DNA of 64,000 bases, taken from the NCBI GenBank assembly GCA_964506245.1, contig CAZDKK010000004.1, positions 1-64,000 of the forward strand. The letters are read 5' to 3'. This stretch comes from CAZDKK01 sp964506245. Lineage in GTDB: Bacteria; Eisenbacteria; RBG-16-71-46; CAIMUX01; WJJG01. Shown here in pieces: positions 35,375 to 46,200 of the stretch. How positions within the stretch are numbered: position 1 is the first letter of the stretch; each line of letters starts with the position of its first letter. The translations under genes were made by a program, and so were the position numbers. Under the pieces are notes generated by a model. The model made no database searches. It was not told the DNA's origin and saw only the letters and a list, made by a program, of their open reading frames with translations.

Positions 35375-38300
35375 AAGCGTCGCTGCTGAGCGCTTCTACT
35401 CATGAAGATGGCGGCGAGGTGCTGGAAGGCGCCGTGGAGCGCATCTTGAACCACGCCTGTCCCGAAATGTGTGGGAGAGTCATCCTCATCGTTCTGCCTC
35501 CAGATGTGAGCGATAACATCAATCAAGCTGTCTTGGAGGAGCTGAAGAATGAGGCGCAGAGGTGCACCGCTGTTGTCTTCGTATCTAGTGAGATGACAGC
35601 GCGTGGTGATTTCGCTGGGTCAGCGTACAGCCGGACGCGGGCATTGCGCAGCTACCTTCATCGGGCGAAGTGTGCGGTCTCTGCACATCCGCGTGATTTT
35701 CTGGGTAGGCTATACGAGCTAGTGTTGATGATGGCGGACTTGCGATCACAGAGAGAGCCGGGCGACCAAGCATCATGGGCGAGAGAGAAGGATGACGAGA
35801 CGGAACATCCGAAGACCGTCCTCCAGGGGGCCTTGGCGGAGCTTGAGAAGGTCTATATAGGAGTGCGGGCAGAAAAGACGTTCGAAGGAGCGTTCGAAGG
35901 AGCGGTGGAAGGCGCTGAGCTAAGTGAGTTGCTTGGCGAGTACGGGTACCAAGTCGATGCTGAAGGCCACGGCGCCGAACGGGGGTTCAAGGAGGGCCTC
36001 GAGGCTTTTGCCGCCAAGAAATCGCCGGACCAGGAGTCGAGGAAGTCGTTCAGTGAACGCTGCGGTCAGTACCTCAGGCGCCAGACGAGGGAAGACATCG
36101 GGCTGTGCATTGCCAGGGGTTCGCCGCTCGCCAAGCCGGGGAGGATCCTGGTCATCGACGATAAACCGGAGTTGCTTAGGAGCGACTTCTCGCGGCTGGT
36201 CAAGCTCTTTGCCTGTCCGCCGAAGATTGAATTCGTCAAACCAGACCAGTGGCAGAGGTTTCTTGACCCTGTGTTCCTGCGAGGGCTCGCGGATGACCCG
36301 GTGGCAGTGCTCGACGTTGATAACGCTGACGGAGAATCAGATAGGGTTCTCGCCTTTGAGGCTGCCGACGAGCCGGGCGGCGACAGGACGTTTCGCTACG
36401 ACTTCGTCCTCGTTGACCTTGTCTACTTCGGTCGGCGCGAGGGAAACCGGATTGTCAGAGAACTCATGCGATTCAGACACTATGCAGAGAGATTGCCGGG
36501 TATCAGAGCTGTATTCGACTTGGTAGTGCTGTCACTGAGCCAAGAGGTTGTCGATGTCCAGCGCGCGCTGGAAGAGGGCGCCCTGGACTATGTGGCGAAG
36601 CGACGGATTCTCCAGCTGCCCGCCGTCATCGCGAGTCTTGACGAACAGCGCCGGCTTCTCAAGGGAGCCCTGGAATCGTCCCTGGCCAAGAGCCGGAACC
36701 TGGGCAAGCTCTATCAACTTCCGCCCGCGGTTAGGCGCGAGTTGCAGGTGAGGCCATTCATTGATGGGTCGCCGGAGAATCACCACGAACCCGCGCTGCG
36801 CCTTGCCTATGACTGGATCCGCGGAATGCCTAAGGCTGAGCTTCACTGCCACCTTGGCGGAGCAATGGACGCTGAGACGAATGTCCACCTCGCTCTGAAC
36901 ACGCTCAGGCACCTGTGTGATGCCGAGATTGGGGAGCCTGCCAAGAAGGGGACTCAGGAGATCCTTCTGAAGTATGTGCGAGGGCTCGAAAGATCCAGGA
37001 TTCTCGAGCTTCTGGACCCACCCTGGAAAGTCCAAGATTGGTTCGAAGAGCACACCAAGAACAACGGGGACATCCGCCGCGTTGTCGAGGACGCTGCCAG
37101 CCAGAACGGGGAGACAGCGTACTCCAGATCCATGTACCGCTGGGTTACACGCAAGCTGGGACGTGATTCCTCAAGGTGGCTCAAGGAAGTGGAGGAGCAA
37201 GCCCGCAAAGCACCGGAGGAGCTGTTTCTTTCTTTCGTCAAGGCAGACATCGAAGCAGGTAACAAGATACCCCGCGACCGGGAGGTCACCGAGGACGACT
37301 TCGTCTGCATTCTTCTGGTGATGCTCGGGCAGGCATTGCTCTCTGAGGAGGCAATCCGGCAGTTCTGGCAGCGGCGGTTCGTGGCGCTGCTGGGCGAGGA
37401 GGGCGCGGAGCACGAGGACCCGGGGCAAGGGGCGGGCGGGGGACACGGACCCGTGAGCGGCAGCGGTACGGCGAGTGCTTTTCTTGCAGTCCGTCGGCGC
37501 TTACTCGAAAAGCACAAACCCAATGCTACATGGTTGTCAAAGACTCTTAAGGACCTGCTGGGTGCTAACCATAGCAAGAACGTCAGCTCTGAGGTGCTGG
37601 CTCACCGAGTCCTAGCTGAGCTGCTGGCACCCGCCCCCCTCAGCAAGCCGCACAAACGAGACCTCAGCAACTATCTGAGGGCCAGCCCCTTCAGCGGCGG
37701 TGGAGTTCTTCAGTATCCGGAGAACATCGTCGCCGCAGTCGCCGGCGTACTTGAGCGATTTTCTGCCGATAACACACGCTACCTGGAGCTCAGGGTCGCG
37801 CCGGGCGGATACTGCGATAAGGACTTGTCGCTACAGGACGCGGTGAACGCGCTGTTCGATGGGGCGGACTTGATGTCCTGGTTGGCGCGTTGTCGAGGCA
37901 GGCCAATATGGGTCAACTTCATCTTCAGCGGCAAGCGCCACAAGTCACCCGACGCTTTGGCTATTGAGGTTGCGGCCGCGGTTACGAATCGCAGCAGGCA
38001 GCTCTCCACGCTGCAATCGGGCGGAGAGAAATCGGTTCCCCGCGGACACGGGGGCCCGGCCATGCTCTATGACTGGCGACCGAGTCGGGTGGCGGGCTTT
38101 GACCTTACCGGCCGCGAGGTCCAGGAGGACCTGTCGCGCTACGCGCAACATTTTCTACCGCTATACAGAACTTGCTCGAACATCACGGTTCACGCCGGTG
38201 AACAGACCTCGGCCGAGTACATCTGGCAGGCGGTCTACCTGCTTCACGCTCAGCGCATCGGCCACGGTCTGTCACTGCGCGATAACGAGTTCCTCAAACG

Positions 38301-38721
38301 CCTAGTTCGCGACCGCCAGGTCTGCGTTGAGTTATGCCCGGTCAGTAACATGCTCACCAATCCCCACCTTCGCGGAGACTATCCCCTCTACGACTATGTC
38401 AAGGAGGGCATCCAGTGCGCGATCTGTACCGATGACCCTGTATGGTCGGGTATGAGCGACCTGTCAACGGAGCTCGTGAAAGCAGCCGTCGAGTATCAAG
38501 GGAGCCGGAGCAATACACAGAAGAGGGCGCTGACCAGGTGGGAGACACTGCGCCTTCTCAAGCATTCCTTCAAGCACGCATTCCTTGATCGACACGAGCG
38601 GCGCAACCTGCTGTGGGCGGTTGAAGAGGAAGTCTACCAGCTCATTCTGCAGCAGGAGGGTTTCGAGCCACAGGTCAGTCACTCCGTGACAGGAAGTGCC
38701 GGCTCCGGCCTCACCCAGTAG
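35338..38721 (+). CDS. Receiver-adenosine deaminase fusion (RdrB-like)
   Basis: A 1127-residue three-part protein. Residues 1-265 are unknown. About 266-450 is a response-regulator receiver: VIDD (D274/D275), phospho-acceptor D360 in FVLVDLVYFG, and ALEEGALDYVAKRR. About 490-1100 is an adenosine-deaminase barrel: HCH (503-505), HAGE (952-955), RIGHG (973-977), ELCPVSNM and TDDP (1031-1034), so the zinc and catalytic residues are present. Between the first histidines and the YLELRV strand (815) lie ~310 residues, far more than in a metabolic deaminase. A large insertion of this kind is a trait of RdrB of the RADAR defence system. No RdrA ATPase is adjacent. The GTG at 35338 is the only early start in frame. 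Likely role: deaminase switched on by phosphorylation. Confidence 0.78.
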   Translation: MGADSKQKPWQVKASLLSASTHEDGGEVLEGAVERILNHACPEMCGRVILIVLPPDVSDNINQAVLEELKNEAQRCTAVVFVSSEMTARGDFAGSAYSRTRALRSYLHRAKCAVSAHPRDFLGRLYELVLMMADLRSQREPGDQASWAREKDDETEHPKTVLQGALAELEKVYIGVRAEKTFEGAFEGAVEGAELSELLGEYGYQVDAEGHGAERGFKEGLEAFAAKKSPDQESRKSFSERCGQYLRRQTREDIGLCIARGSPLAKPGRILVIDDKPELLRSDFSRLVKLFACPPKIEFVKPDQWQRFLDPVFLRGLADDPVAVLDVDNADGESDRVLAFEAADEPGGDRTFRYDFVLVDLVYFGRREGNRIVRELMRFRHYAERLPGIRAVFDLVVLSLSQEVVDVQRALEEGALDYVAKRRILQLPAVIASLDEQRRLLKGALESSLAKSRNLGKLYQLPPAVRRELQVRPFIDGSPENHHEPALRLAYDWIRGMPKAELHCHLGGAMDAETNVHLALNTLRHLCDAEIGEPAKKGTQEILLKYVRGLERSRILELLDPPWKVQDWFEEHTKNNGDIRRVVEDAASQNGETAYSRSMYRWVTRKLGRDSSRWLKEVEEQARKAPEELFLSFVKADIEAGNKIPRDREVTEDDFVCILLVMLGQALLSEEAIRQFWQRRFVALLGEEGAEHEDPGQGAGGGHGPVSGSGTASAFLAVRRRLLEKHKPNATWLSKTLKDLLGANHSKNVSSEVLAHRVLAELLAPAPLSKPHKRDLSNYLRASPFSGGGVLQYPENIVAAVAGVLERFSADNTRYLELRVAPGGYCDKDLSLQDAVNALFDGADLMSWLARCRGRPIWVNFIFSGKRHKSPDALAIEVAAAVTNRSRQLSTLQSGGEKSVPRGHGGPAMLYDWRPSRVAGFDLTGREVQEDLSRYAQHFLPLYRTCSNITVHAGEQTSAEYIWQAVYLLHAQRIGHGLSLRDNEFLKRLVRDRQVCVELCPVSNMLTNPHLRGDYPLYDYVKEGIQCAICTDDPVWSGMSDLSTELVKAAVEYQGSRSNTQKRALTRWETLRLLKHSFKHAFLDRHERRNLLWAVEEEVYQLILQQEGFEPQVSHSVTGSAGSGLTQ

Positions 38722-38724
38722 GGG

Positions 38725-40209
38725 GTGCGTCCCTTGTCTGACCACAGGAAGAAGGTCGACCTGCTCATCGTTGACGATGATGAACAGCTGCTGGCGTCCC
38801 TTCAGCGTGTGCTTGCAGACGACTTCAAGGTCATGCTCGCCCCTGAGCCCACGGCGGCCGCGGTCGCGTTCGACAAGGAGCCAGATCTGGTTCTGCTAGA
38901 CGTTCGATTCGAGGACGTTCCCGATGGTGACAAGGAGGGCATAAGACTCCTGCGCTTGTTCTTGGAGAGGAGTCCTCGCGTGCCGATCGTGATGATGAGT
39001 GCGTACGGCGATGTCGAGACAGCGGTCGAGTGCATGCGGTTTGGGGCAGCGGATTTCGTGAAGAAACCCATCGACATCAAGGAGATCAGGCAACGACTCA
39101 GGGCCTCGCTGGAACGCAACAGGGTTCTGCGGCGGGCAGCTCGGCTTGAGGAGCGCCTGCAGCAGATTGACCCTGCGGAGTTAGTTGGCGACTCGCCTCA
39201 AATGCTGGAGTTGAAGCGGTTGATACGCATGGTCGCGCAAGACGGCTACGCGACCGTGCTGATAACGGGCGAGACAGGCACGGGCAAAGAGCTAGTCGCT
39301 AGGGCGATACACAAGTCCGGTTGGCGCAACGATGAGCCCTTTGTCCCTGTGGCAATATCCAGTTTCAACCCCGGTTTGGTGGAGAGTGAGCTCTTCGGCC
39401 ATGAGACAGGGGCATTCACCGGCGCAAGGGAACGGCGCATCGGCTTTCTGGAGAAGGCGAAGGGTGGGGTGCTCTTTCTGGACGAAATCGGTGACCTGCC
39501 CGAACCCGCCCAAATCAAGCTGCTTCGCTTCCTAGAGGAAAGGACATTCGCTCGTGCAGGTAGCTCCCAAGAACTCAGGCTAGATGTGCAAGTGGTCGCC
39601 GCCACGAATCGCAATCTGGACCAGGCAGTTGCCGATGGGCACATCAGGAAGGACTTCTACTACCGCCTGAAGAGTGTGCAATTGAACCTTCCCCCTCTCC
39701 GGGAGCGATTGGGAGACATCCCCGCCCTGACGAGCCACTTCCTCGCCATGTTACGGCGACAAGGCCGGACCCGCATCGAGACTATTGGTGATGCTGCCCA
39801 GGACGCGCTCTTGCGGCACACGTGGCCGGGTAACGTCAGAGAACTAAAGGCCGCGCTTGAAAGGGCCGTTATCTATGCCAACCAGCACAGCCATGGGAGT
39901 ATCGATGAAGATGATCTGCCGCTGGAGGTCCGGCAGCCTCGAGTTGCCGGTGTCACTCTCCCAGTTGTGTCGATGATGACGGGCCAACCGGTTGACCTTG
40001 AGGAAGAGCTGGTTAAGGCGGAGCTTGGCTACATCGAGGCAGCGCTTAAGGCGGCGGGAGAACGCAAGACTGAGGCCTGGAAGTTCCTCGGCCTCAATGA
40101 CCGCTTCGCTCTTCGGCGGAGGCTGCGCTCACTGACGACGAAATACCCAGCCTTGGTCTCTGGGTACCCAACCATCGCGAAACTCTACGCCGCAAAGCAG
40201 CCGCGCTAG
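38725..40209 (+). CDS. NtrC-type sigma-54-dependent response regulator
   Basis: A 494-residue enhancer-binding protein. The receiver has D59 (LVLLDVRFED) and the switch region IVMMSAY; the AAA+ domain has Walker A GETGTGKE (182-189), the sigma-54 contact loop GAFTGA (229-234) and Walker B GVLFLDEIGDLP. The C-terminal part (LVKAELGYIEAALKAAGERK, then EAWKFLGLNDRFALRRRL) is a Fis-like DNA-binding helix-turn-helix. The start is GTG at 38725; a TTG three codons later has better ribosome-site spacing, and the choice does not change the domains. It is last in the cluster. It probably activates the -24/-12 promoter at 25217 through the palindrome at 25056, making the cluster self-regulating. Confidence 0.92.
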   Translation: MRPLSDHRKKVDLLIVDDDEQLLASLQRVLADDFKVMLAPEPTAAAVAFDKEPDLVLLDVRFEDVPDGDKEGIRLLRLFLERSPRVPIVMMSAYGDVETAVECMRFGAADFVKKPIDIKEIRQRLRASLERNRVLRRAARLEERLQQIDPAELVGDSPQMLELKRLIRMVAQDGYATVLITGETGTGKELVARAIHKSGWRNDEPFVPVAISSFNPGLVESELFGHETGAFTGARERRIGFLEKAKGGVLFLDEIGDLPEPAQIKLLRFLEERTFARAGSSQELRLDVQVVAATNRNLDQAVADGHIRKDFYYRLKSVQLNLPPLRERLGDIPALTSHFLAMLRRQGRTRIETIGDAAQDALLRHTWPGNVRELKAALERAVIYANQHSHGSIDEDDLPLEVRQPRVAGVTLPVVSMMTGQPVDLEEELVKAELGYIEAALKAAGERKTEAWKFLGLNDRFALRRRLRSLTTKYPALVSGYPTIAKLYAAKQPR

Positions 40210-40920
40210 TCTGTCTAGATTCCTCACCGGGCGCATCACGAAGTCCAGTCGACGTGCATAGCACTATCTTGCGAGACAGTCGCCAACCCGGCTGCGACGA
40301 CGCGCTTCAGGAGGACAGGGGGGGCGCCGTGATCGCGTCCGGCGTACCGATGGCCAGTCGCGTGACGGCCGGGGCGCAGCTCGTAGTCTTGAGCTCGTGC
40401 GGCTTGGGCTGTCAACGCCGGCTATTCGTGTGCGCGGTCACCGACTTCAGATGTCCCCTTTTCGTGGATTGGATTGTCCGTTCTTCCTCGGTCTGGGGTC
40501 CGGCCCCGATCGGCGCGACTTGGACCCCCGGCGGGCCGGTGAGCGGTGGTGGTTCATCCTGTTTCCGTCGGTAGCGGTCCCGGGAGCGACACGGCAGCCA
40601 AGAGAGGACGGCGCGCAGGCACCCGCTTCAGACCCTCTGACAGATCCCCGACCAAGCGCGACCGTGCTCCCCCCACCAACGCACGTAACAGACTTGACAT
40701 ATGCAGGATGGAGTCTCTTAATGAGGCTGATTGGAGACACTCCCGCACGGGCCATCAGTTCCAGGTGACACGGGGTGAAGGAGCTGTCTGGATGCGATCA
40801 CAAAGAGGCGCCCATCCCATCAACTGCTGGCCCTAAGCGATCTTGAACCGGGATTCGTACCGCTGGATGAGAGGTCCCAGCACTGCAATATCGGCCCATC
40901 CTAGCCAGGAGACAAAGGAA
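40210..40920. other. Intergenic stretch between the two clusters
   Basis: About 710 bp without a gene I can support. Short frames exist on both strands and none has a domain. The promoter at 40694 is the one clear signal. No sigma-54-type box with the proper GG-N10-GC spacing was found, so the second operon is probably controlled separately. Confidence 0.45.
40694..40722 (+). promoter_or_regulatory. Candidate sigma-70-type promoter for the vWA operon
   Basis: A perfect -35 TTGACA (40694-40699) and CTTAAT (40717-40722, 4 of 6) are separated by 17 bp. A start near 40730 leaves a leader of ~190 bases before the ATG at 40921. Confidence 0.5.
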
Positions 40921-43245
40921 ATGGAGAGAACGACGCCCCGTGTTGTCTTCGACATGTCATTAGCGGCCATAGCAGCAGCCCTTCTTAGCGCCTGGACACC
41001 ACATGTGATGGCACAGGCACCTCAGGCCATGCTCGTGGACATTGCACTGGTAAACGATGAATCAGGAAGCATGAAGTACAACGACCCATCCGAGATGAGA
41101 AAGGATGCCTCGCAGTTTCCCCTCGACCTCTCCATTAGTGGCGACCGCCTGTCCATCGTTGGATTTGGAAATGGAGGTCGGATCATCTGCCCACTCACAG
41201 ATGCCGTTGCCGGCAGGGGCGACCTCCTTCGAGCAATCGGTTCCGTCGCAAGTGCTGGGAAATACAGTATGGTACAGGAAGGGCTGCAGAACGCTCTGAA
41301 CATCCTCGAGCAGCGGATCCCCCCCCATCCATCAGCGGTGATCCTGCTTAGCGATGGTGAATACGATTCGGATGATTTTCCCCCGGGGACCGATCTGGTC
41401 TCGTACTTCGGGGAATTGGACAAGCTGGCCTCGAGATTCGGTGAGATCAGGATTCCTATCTATGCGGTTGCTTTCACAAAACAAGCCAATATCGAGAGAC
41501 TATGCAGGATTTCCAGACTTTCCGGCGGCGCCTGCTTCAAGGCAGAGACACCGAGCGATATCCAGACGGCATTCTTCGCCATTCTGCAGAACCTACGCCC
41601 GCTTTGGGCCCGAACTGAGACAACCGAGCTTGTGGAGGGGGAGGAAAGGGAATTCAAACAGGCCGTGGCCAATGGAGCCGAGAAGCTCATGGTCACCGTC
41701 TTCAAAGAGTCCATCGAAGATCCCCAACCCACTGTGACCTGCATTGACCCCAATGGCCAGGCGGCCCCTGGGGACATCCAGGCGACACGATCCTATCTCG
41801 CCTCAACAGTTGCCAATCCTGCTCCGGGCATCTGGACGGTCAAGGTGAAGGGGCGCGGAAAAGTCACGATCGCCGTGATCACTGTCCTGTCCGTGGATAT
41901 CGAAATCCTGATACCTGCCAGTGGGAAGATACAGAAGAGATCTGAAGACCCTCTCTCGCTCGTGGTCAAGCTCGTCTCCAGGGAGCCATCAATCAGCTAC
42001 GAGTCTTTCGCAGTAGATGCCACCCTAGTAGGGCCGAATGGTGCCATTGAGGAATTAAAGCTGCGCGATGATGGTGCCACTCCCGACGATGCGAAGAACG
42101 ACGGTGTTTTCAAGGGTACATCCAGTGTGTCCGGTGTGCCAGGACCATACAGCCTCCTGGTGCGTGGGTATCCGAAGGACAATCCCCAGACGGTCCGTGA
42201 GGTCAAGCGAGACTTCGAAGTTGAGATAGCGTCAGCGCGGGCAACGGTGTCCATGAAGGACATGGTCCCCCACATCATGTGGTTGCAGCCGGCAGAGATC
42301 GCCGTGGCACTTGAACCACAGTCGGCTTTTCTCGGAGAAGTGTCCTTTAGGGTCACCAGACCTGATGGATCAATCGTAGACTTGACCTTATCGGCTTCGG
42401 GCGGGAATACGCTCGCGGGCACGTATCCGCGCACAGATCTGGTCGGCAACTACGTCGTTGAGATCCTCCCCTCAAGTGGGTACGAAATAGCCAAGGGACG
42501 GGCCGCGTTCGATGTCTCCTATCCCCCCGTTCAGGTCGCCGCCACGGACCCTGGCAGGGTGAAGCCAGGTGACTCCAAGGACATAAAGGTCACCGTTTCC
42601 TGCGAGCAGCTCTACCACGAGAAGACATACAAGGTCACAGTTGAGCCCGCGCCGGATATCAGGGACTGCATAGAGATTTCACCACCCGTGACCTCTCTCG
42701 TTCTGGTTCCGACGAACCTCCGAGCCAGCTCAACGCTGACCGTCACCCTGAAGGCAGTCCGCAAGCTGCCTTGGAGTCGGGCTTCTGACATAAGCGTCAA
42801 GGTGGACGATCCAGCCGAGACGACCGTCCGCCTCCAGGGCACGCGCCCCGCTTGGTTCACGATCCTCATCGCGGCCGGCATCGTGATCGCCGCGATCTTC
42901 GTCGGCTGGCTGATCTACCTACTGAAATTCAGCCCTCGCTTCCCCGAGTCTGCGTACATCGTGGAATTGGGAGAAACCGGCCTCGAGGTGGGCAGATACG
43001 ACCTTCGCGCTCACCAAAAACCCTGGACCCGAAAGATCGTCGTGCCTGACGACCTCGGACCACCGAGCTTACCACCAGGCACTATGATCCTCAGACCCCG
43101 TGCAGGCCACGTTGAGCTGCTGCCATTGACGGATAACTTGATAGTCGCGGGCAATCCGTTGAGCACTGGCTCCATACATCGGCTCGAGTACGCCGAAGTG
43201 ATCGCGATCGGCAACGTGAGGCTGAAGTACACGAAGGAGGACTAG
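40921..43245 (+). CDS. Membrane-anchored von Willebrand factor A protein
   Basis: A 774-residue protein with a signal peptide (start MERTTPRVVFDMSLAAIAAA, cut before QAPQA), an extracytoplasmic vWA domain with MIDAS DESGS (46-50) and LLSDGEYDSDD, two or three Ig-like beta domains (PTVTCIDPNGQ, SLVVKLVSREP, RFRV-type strands), a transmembrane helix at about 646-668 (ILIAAGIVIAAIFVGWLIYL) and a ~105-residue cytoplasmic tail. The open frame begins upstream, but the ATG at 40921 has AGGAGAcaaaggaa before it and starts the signal peptide. It is first of four coupled genes. It may bind a ligand outside and pass a signal to the tubulin-like protein within. Confidence 0.82.
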   Translation: MERTTPRVVFDMSLAAIAAALLSAWTPHVMAQAPQAMLVDIALVNDESGSMKYNDPSEMRKDASQFPLDLSISGDRLSIVGFGNGGRIICPLTDAVAGRGDLLRAIGSVASAGKYSMVQEGLQNALNILEQRIPPHPSAVILLSDGEYDSDDFPPGTDLVSYFGELDKLASRFGEIRIPIYAVAFTKQANIERLCRISRLSGGACFKAETPSDIQTAFFAILQNLRPLWARTETTELVEGEEREFKQAVANGAEKLMVTVFKESIEDPQPTVTCIDPNGQAAPGDIQATRSYLASTVANPAPGIWTVKVKGRGKVTIAVITVLSVDIEILIPASGKIQKRSEDPLSLVVKLVSREPSISYESFAVDATLVGPNGAIEELKLRDDGATPDDAKNDGVFKGTSSVSGVPGPYSLLVRGYPKDNPQTVREVKRDFEVEIASARATVSMKDMVPHIMWLQPAEIAVALEPQSAFLGEVSFRVTRPDGSIVDLTLSASGGNTLAGTYPRTDLVGNYVVEILPSSGYEIAKGRAAFDVSYPPVQVAATDPGRVKPGDSKDIKVTVSCEQLYHEKTYKVTVEPAPDIRDCIEISPPVTSLVLVPTNLRASSTLTVTLKAVRKLPWSRASDISVKVDDPAETTVRLQGTRPAWFTILIAAGIVIAAIFVGWLIYLLKFSPRFPESAYIVELGETGLEVGRYDLRAHQKPWTRKIVVPDDLGPPSLPPGTMILRPRAGHVELLPLTDNLIVAGNPLSTGSIHRLEYAEVIAIGNVRLKYTKED

Positions 43246-43246
43246 T

Positions 43247-46200
43247 ATGCCTTTCATCGTCATCGGCACTGGAGGCATCGGGATCGGGATCGTGAAGAGA
43301 CTTCGCCTGCTCCTTGAGCGAAACCCTAAGACCGCGACCAAGCTTCATGAAAACCGTTATCAGCTCCTTGGCATAGACATCGAGGAGAATCCAGAGTCAC
43401 AACTCAAAGCGCAAATCCCCATGGTGAACTTCGAAATCGCGGATCCTCAAACCCTCGTCAGCAACAGAGCTCAGGATCCCTCCTTCAAGATCTGGTGGCC
43501 GGATCCGGGCAATCAACCGTTTATGCCACCAACCCCAATCAAAGGGGATTTCGCCGGCGGCAGGATCAGGTGCTGCGGCCGCCTCGCGTTGTACAACAAT
43601 GCCTCGAAGGTCCAGGGTGAGATACACCGGCTCTTCTCAGAGGCCCGCCAGCTTGACCCGAAGGCTGACCGTGAGACGCGCACGATATTTGTCGTATCCT
43701 CGCTCAGCGGGGGAACCGGATCCGGAATACTGGTTGACGTATGCCAAATGGTCCGGAGAGAGATGAATCCGGAGGAGCAGCTTTACAGCCTTCTGCTGAG
43801 CCCAACGGCGGTCTGCGCCTTTGCTCCGCAAGGCGTGCTGGAAAACGGTCTCGCGGCACTCACCGAGATAGAGCGATGGATGACCGTCCCAAGTGGTCAG
43901 TTCTCATTCAAGTACTCCGATGCGGATCTCCAAGCCGGGAGCATGATGAGACCGCTGGCGGACGCGGTTTTTCTTTTCTCGGGCTACAATATGGACGGAC
44001 GAACCTTTGCGGGAAGTCCTGACATCATGGCGGACAACTTCAAACTTCACATGGCACAGGTCTTGTATACACTGGTCGCCACGGAGTCCTTCTGGAGGGA
44101 CATAGCTGCCAATCACTTCAATAAGCTTACGCCCCTGAGCGCATATAGAGGACGCTGCAGGAGGTATGCTAGTCTCGCGATGAGTTCAATCGTCTTTCCG
44201 CGGGACAAGCTGCTACCCTACTGCAGGGCTCGTTTTGTCGGCTCCCACTTGACGGCAATGGATATAGCGCCTCCGCTGGAGCCGGTATCTGAGATAGAGG
44301 CAGAACATGAGATAAGCATCAAGGAAAGGGACAACGGGAGGCTCACGGCGGCCCTCCGCACCTGGAGCGCACACTTCCAGAGTCTCGCTGCGAAACATAG
44401 GGGGCTCCGTGATAGGTTCGAAAAGACCAAGACAGGGCCCAACTTCAAGGCTATCGCGGTTCAGAACAAGATCGTCAGCGTTAAGACGCTGGATACAACT
44501 TGGGAGGACTTCTTCCAGGGTTATAGAAAGGACGTTCAGGTCTTCTTGGCCGAGCGGCGGGCCCGGGTGATGGAGAGAATTGCAGAGGGGGTGAAGCGCG
44601 CACTTCCGACGCTCAATTTCGCAGCTGTTGAAGCCTGGCTTGGTGAATGGAACGGCGCGCTCATGTCGGAGATCGAGCATCTTTCGAAGAGCAAGGCCCA
44701 CTGCTTGGACCAGGTAGGCTCGGCGCGGGACGGGTTGGAGACGGCATACTCCGCTGCAGTCAGAGCCGGGAGGGTGTTCGGCGGGTTCGCGAACCGGAAG
44801 AATGAATACCTGGAGAAGCTGGACAAGTGGATTGCGATCGAAGTCAATGCGTGCGAATACGATCTTCAGAAGAGATTCTTCCAGGATCTCCTCGCCGACC
44901 TCGCAGCAGTGTCTCGCGCCGTGGAAGCACTCTCCACAGCATTCGCCCAGAGCGGCAAAGACGCGTCGACCACAATTGGCAATTACACGACGCATGATTG
45001 GCTGATCAACCCGGAGAAATTCACCCAGGGTGAGTACGTAATGAACGTCCAGGTTGGAGTGACAAGCAGGATCATCAACGAAGAGCTGATGCCGCGGGTC
45101 GAGAAGAGCGCCCTGCGCAATAACATCCGCACGGTGTTCACCGAGGGCGTCTCTGACGACTTAGCAGGGATCCAGATCCGGCCGCTCGCCGCGCTCTTCA
45201 CCTCGGCTTGTGAGGAGGCGAAGGTCAGGCAAACCAGGTTCGTGGCAGAGTCTGGGTCCAAGTACGGCGAGGAGATCCGGAAGGCAATCGAATGGATACT
45301 CCATTGGGTGGATGACGCGTTGGCGGATGTCACTGTTGACGATGCCCTGGGATGGTATTTTGATGAATTGATGGGCCGGGTAGCGGCCGCGGAGAAGGTA
45401 TCAGGTGACGAGAGAGTTTCCATCCAGACACAACTCGGTTTCATTTTCGGCGAAGGTGGTGCTCGGGACCTCGTGAGGGAGAAGAAGCGCGATGAGTGGC
45501 ACAAGAAGGCGCTGAACTATCTCTTCCGACGGATGTGTGCCCTGACTTCAGCTTTCTGGCGGATCGATACCGATGCCCGGAAGCAGGCTTTTAGTAAGAC
45601 CGGAAAGGACGAGTATCTTTACTTAACAGGCATCCGAAGGGCCTATTGCCATCCGGATTTCCGCTATAGAAGTGCGATCGAGATCACCGGGATGGGGGTG
45701 CCGGTTGAGATCGCGCAGACTGATGAGACTCAGAGAGTGCTGTTCCTCCACTTCGAGGGGGGAGCAACCCTAGGAATCATGACCGACCTGAAGGAGGCGG
45801 CGGGGAAGTACCAAGAGGCCCTAGAGTCGGAAACCAATGGTACAGCAAGCTGGCCGGTTCACACCGACAGACGATTCTGGTACGAGTGGCGGGACGACAT
45901 CATGGCGGAGAGGACCCAAGACCAGGTCAAGCTAATCTATGCGCTCGGCATAGGAACGGAGGTGATAACAAAACGCCCGCGTGGGTTTGCGTACGGAACG
46001 CGGCCTCTGGGGTCGTCTCTTCGATCCTGTCTTGAGAAACTTGTGTCCGATAGTGCGCTTTGCAGTAAGGTCGCCAAGGATGTATTTCGCCGCATTGATG
46101 ACATTCCCGGCAAGACCAGGCTTCTCGAGGTCCAGAAGCACTTCATAAAGGCGAATAGTATCCATTCAGGGATCAAACCCCCGAGGACGGTCAGAAACAG

